Of a DNA stretch of 60,000 bases, positions 1 to 16,900 are shown piece after piece. Location: the NCBI GenBank assembly GCA_964035545.1, contig OZ037771.1:2472628-2532627 (forward strand), read 5' to 3'. Under the pieces are notes generated by a model. The model did not search any database. It was given only the letters and a program-made list of their open reading frames with translations, and was not told the origin of the DNA. Source of the DNA: Bugula neritina (Eukaryota > Bryozoa > Gymnolaemata > Cheilostomatida > Bugulidae). The first letter of the stretch is position 1. Each line of letters begins with the position of its first letter. The position numbers were made by a program, and so were the translations under genes.

Positions 1-2422
1 TTTTCTGTAAGTTGTGAATTCTAAGCAAGGTTTCCATTTGTAATTTAATGAACTGTCAAACGCACACGAATTCAGCCTTCAAATTATTAAAAGTTGCTTT
101 TCCAAGTTTCTGTAATTACGAATTTCATAACAACTTAATAACTGCATAGCCTAAGGTCATTGCATCTCTAATCATCAACTTGTTTGAGGGGTGAAAAGAG
201 AGTATTCTATAGTTATCTGTAGCTGCTGTTAAGGCTAATTAACGACACACTTCAAGTATCTTTCTAAAAGTCAAGAGTATAGATTCATTATTTTGCTCTG
301 TATTTATTATTATTATTATTCAAGTGCTGATGTGTAATTATATATCTTCAATAACCTAATTATATTATGTCATATATATCATTAATTCTCGAACACATTG
401 GTGATATTTAGACCATGTTTTTATTTAATATAATGATTAAATTAAGCTCATTGTAAATAAATTATTACAGACTTGTATTTGAACAGTATATTTAATTAAA
501 TTAGCATTTATTGAACCTTCTGCTACACAAATATGTAATAACAGCAAACTCTGTTTACCTGTAAGGTTGGTAGTATTATATTCATATTTAATAATTATAT
601 ACTCGATGGAAAAAATCAATTTAGATCTTGGCTAAAAGAAACTGACCTCCTTTTTTTAATTTTATTATAAAAAGTCTCTCTTTTTTCAAATAATTTAAAT
701 TAAAATTCTCTAAACTTAGGTTTTTTTGAGTTTTTCTCAGTGACTAAAAGTTAAAGTTGGTTTTCATTTCATTAGCAGTTGAACAGCAGAGTAGTGCATT
801 ATATTTAGCAGTAAAATGTCAACAGATCTTGAATCGTGGGCTGTTAAATCTTACATTTTGATAACTAATCATGATAGCTATTTCTTACAATGTTGAACTC
901 ATGGTTTATCACTTCTGATCCTCTTGCTATCACCAAAATAGCACCAGGGACCACAGTGATGATGCAATATTTCTACCAATCAAAGTTATGGGAAAATAGC
1001 TAAAAATCTAATTTATTTTTGTGATATTTAATTTCATTTCTTATGCAATGAAACATATAGAAATTGAATATCTAAGCACTTGCATTGTTTAGGTGGCGCT
1101 GGGACTCATTTGTTGAAATAATAGTGGATAATATAATTTGTTTATGAAATTAGATAAGAAAGATGTTTATTAAATGAGGATTCATATGCTAGTGGAAATG
1201 AACATCAATTCAACATATTTGCTGCTTGACATTAGCAGCTAGACATTGCAGATGTAATTATATATCATTATGCCATCTTATCTTCTGCCTTAAATTATAA
1301 CTTGTCAAAAATATGTTTAGACATTTAAATATTTTCGTATTTATGACTGTTGAGGCAGCAGGGACATATTTGCTGTCAGCCTAGGCTAGACTTGTAAATG
1401 ATCACATGTCCTAAAGCAGCAGTATAACAATGTGCTACATTTAAAGCTATGCTTATCACTTGTAAATGTAAACAAATACACTCGGGTGAAATTAGATACA
1501 CTATATTCTACTTTCTACAAAAACATATTACAGTAATTACATTATCTATTATTTTCAAACCAAACTAATCATTAACAATTAACTAGCAGTTTTGTTAAAT
1601 TATACAAAAATAAAGAAATCGGCTACTTCACTGTGTATTTGACCACAATGTATATGAATCAAATACGCACTGTGGCATACACGCAGCACTTTGGGTCATC
1701 TTAATACATCAGCAATTGTGTTCACACTTATCACCTTTAAGTGGTGTCTTTGTTTTCTCAAGTGAGATATAATTTGCCTCGAGACATTTGACAGTTCCAC
1801 CACCACTTTCCACCACTAAGCAGTTAATTTGTGGCCATCAAACTACCTAACAGAAAATACTTTTTATTTTTGTTTGTAAAGTAATATTTTTCAGATACAA
1901 TCTTCAGCTAATTGAAACCATTACTGATAGATGATACATTGAATTCAAGTTTAGCTCTAAATTTTTAGTTCTCCTTCCTTTACTTTCAAATGAATAGCTG
2001 CTACATTTATGTATAGGTTTTGAAGCTGTCTACCATAAGAGCAGCTCTAAAGAGTAAACCTGTTATAATATTACTAATGCATGCATGGCTTTCTTGATAT
2101 GAAGCTTTAACTTACCTAAAACACACAACATAGTTGTTGGCACATTACATGAGCTTGGAAAGCTTTTCATAATTCATTATAGCTTTTCATGTATCATCAC
2201 AGCTATACCAGCTATATTATGCTTTTTCCACTATGATTCTGGCTACTACACAATAGCTAACTTTTTTAGCTGGGTATAAAAACCCGGCATTATCACTTAT
2301 CTTTTTACTTGCAACTTATATATAACTTTTCACATTGCTATTTTCTTTCAGTCTGCTACAATAAACATACAGTAAATACATATATACTGAAAACACACAA
2401 CATATTCTTTCATCATTTACAG
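1..2422. other. non-coding stretch upstream of first recognised exon
   Basis: No convincing exon is seen on either strand. The stretch is AT-rich with a short TTA run near 306-320. It is most likely an intron of the Dachshund-like gene, because the first exon seen at 2423 begins inside a codon behind a good acceptor and the conserved N-terminal domain of that family is absent from the window. Confidence 0.5.
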
Positions 2423-6897
<4,475 letters not shown>

Positions 6898-7363
6898 TTT
6901 GCTTATATTTATAGATTGTACAGATGAAAGTCTAAGTTTGTATTTTTGATTCAACGATTAAATTATTTTATGATTTTTTTGAATTTGTGTGTCAAATTAC
7001 GACTCTAACATAATGCTAATTCGGTATCAATTCAAACAATAGTAAACCATAACTAGAAATTTTCCTTTGCATCTTTTTCAAAAGAGCTTCTTTCCCCAAA
7101 CATTGATTGCTTTGGCTGAAATCAATTTGATACCAAACTTGCATAATGCTGTAGTCTAAAAAATAATCAGAATGTAGTGTGGTCAAAATATACAATTCAT
7201 GTTGTAAATATATTTTCATATTTCTGGATATTTTATTAATTGTGCTAAAATATAAAAATTAATTTCGTATCAAATTGTAGTGAAATGTGAGAATGCACTA
7301 TTTCAAGTAGATGAATTTAGATTCAATTAAGTATCATTTACGGGAATTGCAATTTTGCTAGAA

Positions 7364-7369
7364 AATAAA
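7364..7369 (+). terminator. candidate polyadenylation signal AATAAA
   Basis: This is the first clear AATAAA after the Dachshund-like stop codon, about 470 bp downstream. It is a motif match only. Confidence 0.35.
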
Positions 7370-7948
7370 TTATAAAAGAAATTGATTATCAGCCAAAATT
7401 AGGCTCAGCGGTAAAAAAGACTGACAGGGAAATAAAAAATGCGTAGAGTAATTACAGCAGTTAATATCTATAAAAATCTACGTTTGCGAGAAAATTCAAC
7501 ATAACTTGCACGAATTAACAATGACTAAATAGAGAAACCTCAACAAGTATCTACAATAAGGGTACATTTGGGAGTTATGCGCACATTACAGCGACTCTTG
7601 ACTGCAATTAAATATTCAATAACGAAAATTCAAAACATCTACTCATTTAACTGAGGAGGTTTCAGTCAAACAACTTCTTTCATTAAAATAAAATTATGAA
7701 ACGACAACTCCAAATACGTTGTATGGCATGGAGTCTCTAATAAAGGCTACTACTACATCGCCACAGGATAAGGAGATGCAGCACATATTCCAAAGTACTG
7801 GCTAACTGAGTACTCCGCCTCTAATTCTCAATAAATCTTTGGGTGAAGAAAACTTGAGTAGCAAGCAGATGGGGTGGGCTAACATAGTATTTACAATAGC
7901 TAGCACACTCTTGAAACAAACTGTGGAGCTAGAATGACGGCAGCATTC

Positions 7949-10900
7949 CTAATCACTTCCTTTGTTCTGGAACATTTTGAGTCTGTCCTTAAACTGTTTA
8001 GGTTTATTCTCTTCAGTACCATCCTCATCTGGTGAGGGCGCAGTAAACGCAGAGCTTTCGGAAACCTATTCGAAAAATTCAACAGTTACAGAAAAATTTT
8101 TAACAAATAGTTTACAGTTTATTAAATGACGCCTAAAGTTTTGAATGGTCTAGTGTAGAGAATCAACATATCATTTTATTCAACTGACGGCTAATGTTCA
8201 TCTGGACACAACAGCTAACTAGATGGGAAAGTTTAGATGGTAGACAGAGCCCTTAGTAATTTGAAATACTGAATATGCATTTGATTTCCATAGAACAAAA
8301 GTATATATTTAGAAACAGCGGATTTACAGTTTACACACACACATACACACACACGCACACACACACACACGCACGCACGCTCGCACACACATACAAAGGT
8401 ACTAACAGTCATGGGGTTTGGCTGCCGTCTGCCGGGAACATCCAGGGTTTTACTCTTTACTCTACTCTGATGTAACGCTGAGTCTTGGAGATTTTCTGTA
8501 GATGACGAGAGCAGAGCTGAAGTTTTCTTCTCTCTCTGAGTCGCTGATTTCCAAGCTGGTTTCTTAACAACGGCAGTCTCGGTGTCGGTAGTTGGTGCTA
8601 TTTTAACACTTCCTACAATAGTCATGGGACTACTGTGATACAAATATTATAATATATTATATTATATTACATTACTCCTTTATATGTGACATCATGCAAT
8701 AATCATATTGTAATATACCACAGAAAATCTAAACAATGGCACACAGCAGTGTAACATCAACCTTTACAGTCTACACCATTAATATGTGCTAAAACCAAAA
8801 ATGGTACATCAACAGCAGTAAACTGCAGTAAACAAAATTGCAACAGCTAATAGTGGATCAGCCACTGATTATAACAAACTTGAAAGGATTGGCACTGCAG
8901 GTGCACAGACTGACCTCTGCTAGGTTTAAGTGACGCCCTCCAGAAGGGTTCATTCACTGATAAAGAAGTTGCATCAGATGTTCTTGGTGCTGGTAGTGGC
9001 TTAGATTTCGTCACGATGATAGTCTCTTTGGGGACGTCTTTCTCTTCACTTCCTGGGGACAACTTCTCAGCATAGAATCCATAAGAAGTTGAGTTGGTGT
9101 TGCCAGTTTTAGCTGAATCCGATCTGGTAGCCTGGGAACTAGAAGTTGAAGGAGAGTAGAGTAAGGGGCGTTCTTCCAACGGACTAGACATCTTCCTATA
9201 CGAAGCACCGTGAGCACCATCACTGTCGGCAGAGCTGACATTGTTTGATTTCTGTTGTATTTGGCTGAACTTGCGATCTAATTCGCTGCTCCTCTCATTG
9301 GACACGCCCCTCACGCCTGCTCGAGCTGCCGGCACCGGCTTAGAGCTTAGTTGCTGCTTTGAAGAAGAGGTGTGGACCTCAGGTGCATTTGGTAAAGACT
9401 CCTTGTCTACTCGCGTCTTTCGCTTTGCCAACTTCGCCCAGTCAGGTAAGGACGAGGTTTTATCATCTTCGTGGGGTAGAGGCTGAAATTAATGCACGCC
9501 GTAAACAGTAGCAGGTATGAAACTAGTTATAGCAGAGATCTAAACTATTATACCTGCGCTAATCGGACTACTAAACCGCAGGTGTAACTTTGTTTAATTA
9601 TACAATAATTTCACTGCTATTGGACAAAAATGTTTTAAAGTTTTACAAAGATTATACACCTAGAAAACAATTGGTCTAGTTGGCATAAACCAGTTCAAAT
9701 TTGAGAAGATGATTTTCCTAGAATTATACTTGTATCCACACTGCCAAGTGTCAGGGAAAGACTACATTTCTTATCTTTATCCAACGGAGTTGTTATTCAG
9801 TTATAAAATGTATGACAACTCTCTACAGTCTGAGTAACAAGCTCTGAGATACCGCAGGCATTATTTTATAAAAATTGAAATTAGCAGTGGGAATAATTTC
9901 TTGCAACTTATAGAAATGATAAATCTAATTTAGAATTAATTAACTATCAACTTTAAACTAACCAAGCGATATTAGCACTAATAGAACTGCTTTGTGCCAA
10001 CTCAGCACTCAACAGGAAATGATGTCACTAGCTGCTTACTTTTCCTTGGTCATGTGATTTGCCAGTTTCGGCAGCATTAAAACTTTTGCTGTAAGAGAGT
10101 TTATTGCCGGAGTCTGTGGTATCAGGAACTGACAACTCCTGAATCTTCACAGGTCTATGCTGAGGAAACATAGACTTAGGTCTCGGTTGTAAAGCTAAAT
10201 CAACACAGCATGAGGCTATTTAACACAACACTTTACCGGTGAACTTTACAGCCCCAGTATATTGTATGATACAAATAATAAGTCTTAATGAGACATAAAT
10301 AAGAGTTGTCTTCTATATCATTACTGAGAAAACTTTACATGGTTAACCAGACTATGGTGAACTATTACTCCTTTAACTGGAAAAAATTGATGAAGGCAAG
10401 ATTCAATAGAGGATACAACTAGTACAAATATGACAGGAAAAAGTATTCCAACAGGTATTTTTAGCTTTGAGAAAGTAACTCCACACAGTATACGATGTAA
10501 TGACACCTGAAGAGACATAAAAGGAGAGTTTTGACAGAATTATTTACCTGGTGATTTGTTACGTCTTTGTAGTGGGGGAGTCTTTGAGAATTCTACAATC
10601 TTAGCGGGGCGGGGAGGTGGCTGTTCCTCCTTGGAACTGTCTGTGGCTGAAGGTTTTGGAGGCAAAGGCTACAAGAGAAACTATGCATTAGCAGTGACTA
10701 TTATAGAGTTATCAGCCCTTGGTTATATACATTTTACAAATATGTAAGATAATCACAACGTAGACTATGTAAGTTCATACGGACATTGCCTCTTAGCAGG
10801 ACATAATCTTTGAAGACATCAAATGAGCTGGTAATGTGAACTGAAGTTATATTCATTATGTCAATCAACCAACCCTCAACACACATTCTACATACTGGGT

Positions 10901-13900
10901 TACTCATAATCAACAGATATTATTAATAATCAATAGATATGACTCATAATCAATAGATATGACTCATAATCAATAAATACCGGACTAGGACTTTCAGGCG
11001 GCTCCACTGGTTTAAACTTCTTCAACACGGAGAACAATTCATTCTGTTTTCCATCATCACCTCTGTAACAAATTTGGAAACACATAAATCACTGGAGTAG
11101 ATCAGCTTCCAGCGAAGTTAGTAAAATGACTCTAAAATCTAAAGATTAGACGACTCCACGATACATGAAAAATGGCTCCCAGTCCATATCTAATCGCTCA
11201 GATTGAATTAAATTTTCCCAAGAAGACACCATGAGCAAAAATATCAAGTGTATTTATTTATTTAAAGTAATACAAGGCTAAATAAGGGAGTGGAGCGGAC
11301 AAATTGAGAGGGGAAACAATTCAGATTACACTAGAAGACTAGATTGCATTATCAATATTAAAGTAAGTCACTAACTCTGGCCACCATTATGACAATGTAA
11401 GACAAGTTGACATTTAAAAGCTTAGATATACGAGAGGTGGGGAGACAGTTTCCACGTAACACCAAAGTATGTATTATGACTCAAGTGAAACGGATGTTAT
11501 AAGTGATATAGAGCTTGGCACTCACCCCTGAGGTCGAGGGGTTGCATGGGGGTTGGTTGTTACACTCCTGGTAACTGGTCTGAGAGGCTTGGTAGGGGGC
11601 TCTTGGGAAGTTGTATCCGATCTTTTCTACAACATAGAAAACCCACATATTACTAGTCAATATTACTAGTAACTAATAGTAGTGAATATTATTAGTTAGT
11701 AATCTCTATTACAAGTAATTAGTTATTAGTAGTAATAGTTACTAGCAACTACTACTAGAAGCTAGCCAGTGCTACTAGTAACTAGTTACTACAGTAGTTA
11801 CTAGTAACTAGTATCAGCAGTTATTGACATGAATTGGAGGCAGCATACCAGTGCTGTCGGGCTGCTAAATGTCCGCCCACTATCGGTTCTGCGCACAGAC
11901 ACCGCATTGTGAACAGCAGAGTCGGTGTTGCGTAACTTCACTGCGGGAGTTGTCTCTCCATCTAGGAATGAGTGGGCAATTTCTAGAGTTTTCTTCTCGG
12001 CCACACTGGGCTAAAATAAGTATCACAATGAGTTACTAGACTAAAGTGTGTTAGAGTACATCACTGTATGTTATAGTGCAATATTTTGTATACACAGAAT
12101 ATTTGAATATCAAGAGTACCATTTGAACTGGTGCTGCTATGACTCGTCTCGACTTAGCCCTATGTTTAGGTCGCACGCTACGCTTGTGCATCGCTGCTGA
12201 GTTAGAGAGGTTTGTGGTACGTGCCACAGCGTCGAGGTCTAGAGCATCCTCAGGTTCTGAGTCTAAGAATATAAATAGGATGTTGGTATGTAACCTCCGC
12301 CAGGTGCAATAGCTACTGGCTGGTGATGTCAGATGGGCAGAGAAAGGTAAACTGGACACAAGAAAATGAGAAGTAATAGAAGCAGAAGGAGAGCAAATAG
12401 AGTTAGCTTAGAAAAGGGTAGATGGAGAGTAAAGGAAGTATAGGGGAAGCATAGATGGTGGTTGGAAGAAGGAAAGAGAGGGTAGAGGGTAAGACGAAGG
12501 CAGGGAGTACTAAGGAAAAAGCAAACAATGCTACAAAAATGAATTAAATTAAAATAAAAAAGATCAAATGGCTGTTCATATACTTTAGTTGTTTCAACAC
12601 GACCATCATCGCCTGCTAAGTGGAAAAACTGAAAAAGCATCCCAAATAAACACACATAGCAAAAAGTGCAAAAGATTGGAATATAATCCTTTAACTAACT
12701 TATTCTTCATATGAAGTGATTTGCATAAAAACAGACTTACATGCAAATAGCAAATATTTCAGCTAGTTCTACTCTTAGCGTGGCATGAGAGAAAACCTGT
12801 TTAGACCTGCCACACACAATGCGTCCTGTGGCCCTACTCTTAGCTCTTGGAGAATGTTTCAAGGAAGTTTTAAACTCCCATGCATTTCACAGAATAAAAA
12901 TAATGTTAGCACACACTACTGGGCTAACTACTGATCTGTGTTAATGCCTTACAGTAATTTGATTATATACATGTACAAGCAAATGTACATCTACATGTAT
13001 AAGTAGCTGTACGTGTAGATGTAGATGTACGTGTAGATGTAGATGTACGTGTACATTACTGGGTACATACCAGATGAGAGTGTGCCCCGTTGTGGTCTAC
13101 GTATGGCCGACGTCTGAGCCCCTTTCCACGGACCAGTGAAGAAAGCATCCTGAGGGAAACAACATTATGTCAACACGTAATACAAAGATAGTGATGAGTT
13201 GAACAGCTTACTAGTTGAGAGTTGTCCTCCTATATACATTGATTATGGCCATGACTCACACAGCACATGATGTCCTATGTTTAGAGCTGTGTGAACTGTT
13301 TGGGAAGGGGTAGCACAGCACCATGCCAGGGCCGTAGCCAGATGAGGGGTTTGGGGCTATTTTGTTATATTTCAGAAACAGCGCTGACGTGGATGAAGTT
13401 TAAACAACTCACCTCGTCGTTCTCAGAGCTGCCAATACTCAGCAGACTCCCGTCGCTGTCCCTGTCAGCTTTGTACGACTCTTGGCCCTGGGAAATACAC
13501 AACACGCAGGTAAAACAATACATACATTACCTGGGAAATACACAGCACGCAGGTAAAACAATACATACATTATAGCGTGTTTAATACATACAAACTAAAG
13601 AATGCGCAAAAGAACTAAGCAGCGCTGAAAGAGTGTAAGTCTCAAGTGTAAGTGTATATAAGAGGAGGTAAGTACATCGAAGAGTGAGTATTGCACAGAT
13701 CATAAGAGTAGATCCATCATCTAAGACAGGCACTTGTCGAGATAAATGAGGGAAGTCGGGAAACATGCTGCACATTAGCATATAATAGATTTGTGATACA
13801 GTGTCTATGCTATAAATAGGGCTACGCTATGCATATGTCTATGCGATTTATATGTCTAAGCTATTTACAGATTTATGTACCACACAGCCGGTCAACTTTA

Positions 13901-16900
13901 TAAGATGGCTATTTAACCATTCACAGACACAAAAGATTTTTCAAACCAGGCATAATAAAGTAATAACAAAACGTAAAACAAGGATGCATAACTCCCACAA
14001 CTAGAGAATTAATAATGGATTAACTTATAAGGTTAAAGACTAGTAACAAGAGCAGACAAGCCCCACATACCGAAGCAGCGAGGCAGCATACCGGAAGTAG
14101 ATATTGTCATTGAGCAGTACCTACCTTTCTGCTGCTGGTAATCTACATGTACATACAATGAGTATGTAAGTGGCAGAAATACACCAGCAAACAATACTCT
14201 GTTACAAAAGATATAAAAAACTACAACCAGCCGGGCAATAGACTTTTCAATACCCTGCAGTAAAATATACTTTCATTTTTTTTATAAAATGTTGTTCAAG
14301 TTTGAAAAACATATTGTTACTAGAGCTTTCCACAGGAATTTCAGCTAGTTTGACATTTCTACAGTTAGTCTAGAAGTAACCTCCCAAAAAGTGCTCAAAA
14401 AATTGGCTTATTACACTTTACTAGGTGGCCACTCAAAAAAAGTTGTTTTTAGATCAAAATTTTGTGCTGATTCTGAATCTACAAACTCTAGAATTCTATC
14501 TCTACCCAAACTCAAGATATTGCAAAAAACAAATCGGCATTTGTGAATTGTGCAAAATAGTATCCAATTTTATCAAGCTATCTTGAAAAAAAAATATTTG
14601 TTAAAATACCAAAAATAATTGCCTCTTACTTAGAATTCTATGCTGATACTGAATTTAAAGACTGCAAGAGGCTATCTCAAATTATAACCAAGTTGTTTAT
14701 ATAAACATATATAGTCTAGAAGTAACCTCCCAAAAAGTGCTCAAAAAATTGGCTTATTACACTTTACTAAATGGCCACTCAAAAAAAGTTGTTTTTAGAT
14801 CAGAATTTTGTGCTGATTCTGAATCTACAAACTTTAAAATTCTATCTCTACCCAAACTCAAGTTATTGCAAAAAACAAATCGACATTTTAGATGGGTGAT
14901 AAAAAGAAATGTGGATTGTGCAAAATAGTATCCAATTTTATCAAGCTATCTTGAAGAAAAAATATTTGCTGAAATACCAAAAATAATTGCCTCTTACTTA
15001 GAATTCTATGCTGATATTGAATTTATAAAGACTGCAAGACACTATCTCAAATTAAAACCAAGTTGTTTATATAAACATATGTGTTTGTTATGAATCGACA
15101 TATATTGCATGAGGCATAAGCATGCAGAATAATCATGTATGACCAAGCTATTTATACAAAAATAAAAACAAAGTCATGCTGATGTGTGAAAAAACTATAT
15201 TTATAAAATTATAGTACAAAATAAATGTTGAAATGAATAAGTATTGAAATCTTTTGAGCTCAGCCCAAGTGAACCATTTGCTATAGTCTGTGGGTAGCCG
15301 TTGAACGTCTGCAAAAATCAACAAGATTTTGTAAAATTATTTAGAGGAACAGAAGCATGAGAGATTATCAAAATCAAATTGGTTGCAGCAAAATATATAA
15401 CAAATGTCTAAAAATAGTGCTTTATTATGAAAAAGTATTCTCGTCACCATTGTCACTGCCATCAGTCTCACCACCTTCTTCCCCAATATAGAGCTTCTTC
15501 TCAGACAATCCTTACATTGACAAACATCAGTATATGCACTGCATTTGAGACTTCTGACATCCACATCTTGATATGTTGCAGCTGGTCTTACAGGAGCAGT
15601 TTAAACTTTGCAATATACATGTTCAGGTACGGAAGCTTGAATCTTTTTATAATGTTCTGGGGTAATGCATCAATATAGGCTGTTGTCACTCTTCTCCAAA
15701 TGGCTGCCTGATAATTTGCTCTTTTTACATGCAAATTTAATTCATCTTTTGTTGGAGGCAAACTCTATTAAGTTATTTTAGACGGTGAACGGAATACAGT
15801 GTATCAGACATTATCTATATATGAATTTCCTGCTCCATAAAGCTTATAGACAAATTGTTTTACTCCAGCCGCTGTAATGGCTTACAGCTTAAAATACTTC
15901 CCAAGGTGTTCAAAGTTTCCCATACATTATGGATATTTTCTCAAAAAAGAGTAGGCTGTGCGCTATCCTTTTCCATAAAAGGCACTATAGTCGAATAAAA
16001 ACCTGTTAAAGCATGAAATCTACCAAGTGCTGCACACAACTGCGGTTTGGATTTATTTGCTGCAATGTTGACATCCAAATATCTATAATATGATTATGGT
16101 TTCCTCCCAGATAGACGCTATTTTTATTTTGTTACCATATATATTAATATTACCTATATAACTGATGAATTGATTGCTAATATGCTAATAGCTATATGTA
16201 GCTAATACATATACTAATACTAATACTAATACTAATATAGTAATACATTAATAATAGACACTATCTTTAATGGATACTTAATAGCAAAATATATTTTCAA
16301 ACAACAGACAAGATGTATAAAATAATATACAAAATTAATAAGTTAATGCAAATCAAAAAAATTTATTTATGTGCTAAATAACAAGCAATTGATCCAAGTT
16401 TATTTAAATATACATATATTTCAATAATATTAAAATAAGTTGCACATGAAAATACATTTTACCAAAATAAATAACTAGCGTCTAAGTAGAAAATTTAGTC
16501 TAGCCTCTATCTGGCATGACACCATGATTACCACACCAGTGAAAAAAAAATATAATTGCTAAGAAGGTAATGTTTTGCAAATAGCGAGACTTAGGATGAA
16601 AGATTGAGATTTGATTATTACACGTGAGATTATGATGTTCATAAGATATTTTGCATGTAACAAAGTCTGTGTATATGCTTCCTCATGATCTAATTGTAAG
16701 CATTTGAGTTGTGCTTTCTTAGGAATTCCACCATGTTTGGTAAAATTGTAGCGAACGCAACTTTTTTTGGTATGCATCAACTATAATAACCATATTGTTC
16801 TCTAAAATATTTTTACTCCATGTTTCACGCAAAAATGCACCAGTCTCAAACTCAGCTTATTTTATTTGCTGATAAGAAATTATTATTTTTGTAACAAATG

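Noticed and set aside
8896-8914. Ending the large CRACD-like exon at the stronger-looking donor at 8914
   Set aside because: Its phase does not fit the next exon in any acceptor position. The donor 19 bases further on does. RNA is needed to settle it.
12584-12612. A 29-nt candidate exon in the CRACD-like gene (DDGRVETTK)
   Set aside because: Including it breaks the frame of the next exon. Joining 13071-13149 directly to 12120-12262 keeps the frame and matches the family's segment order.
14125-14136. Possible 10-nt microexon (CAGCAGAAAG between AG and GT) on the minus strand
   Set aside because: Exons on both sides are phase 0, so a 10-nt insert would shift the frame.
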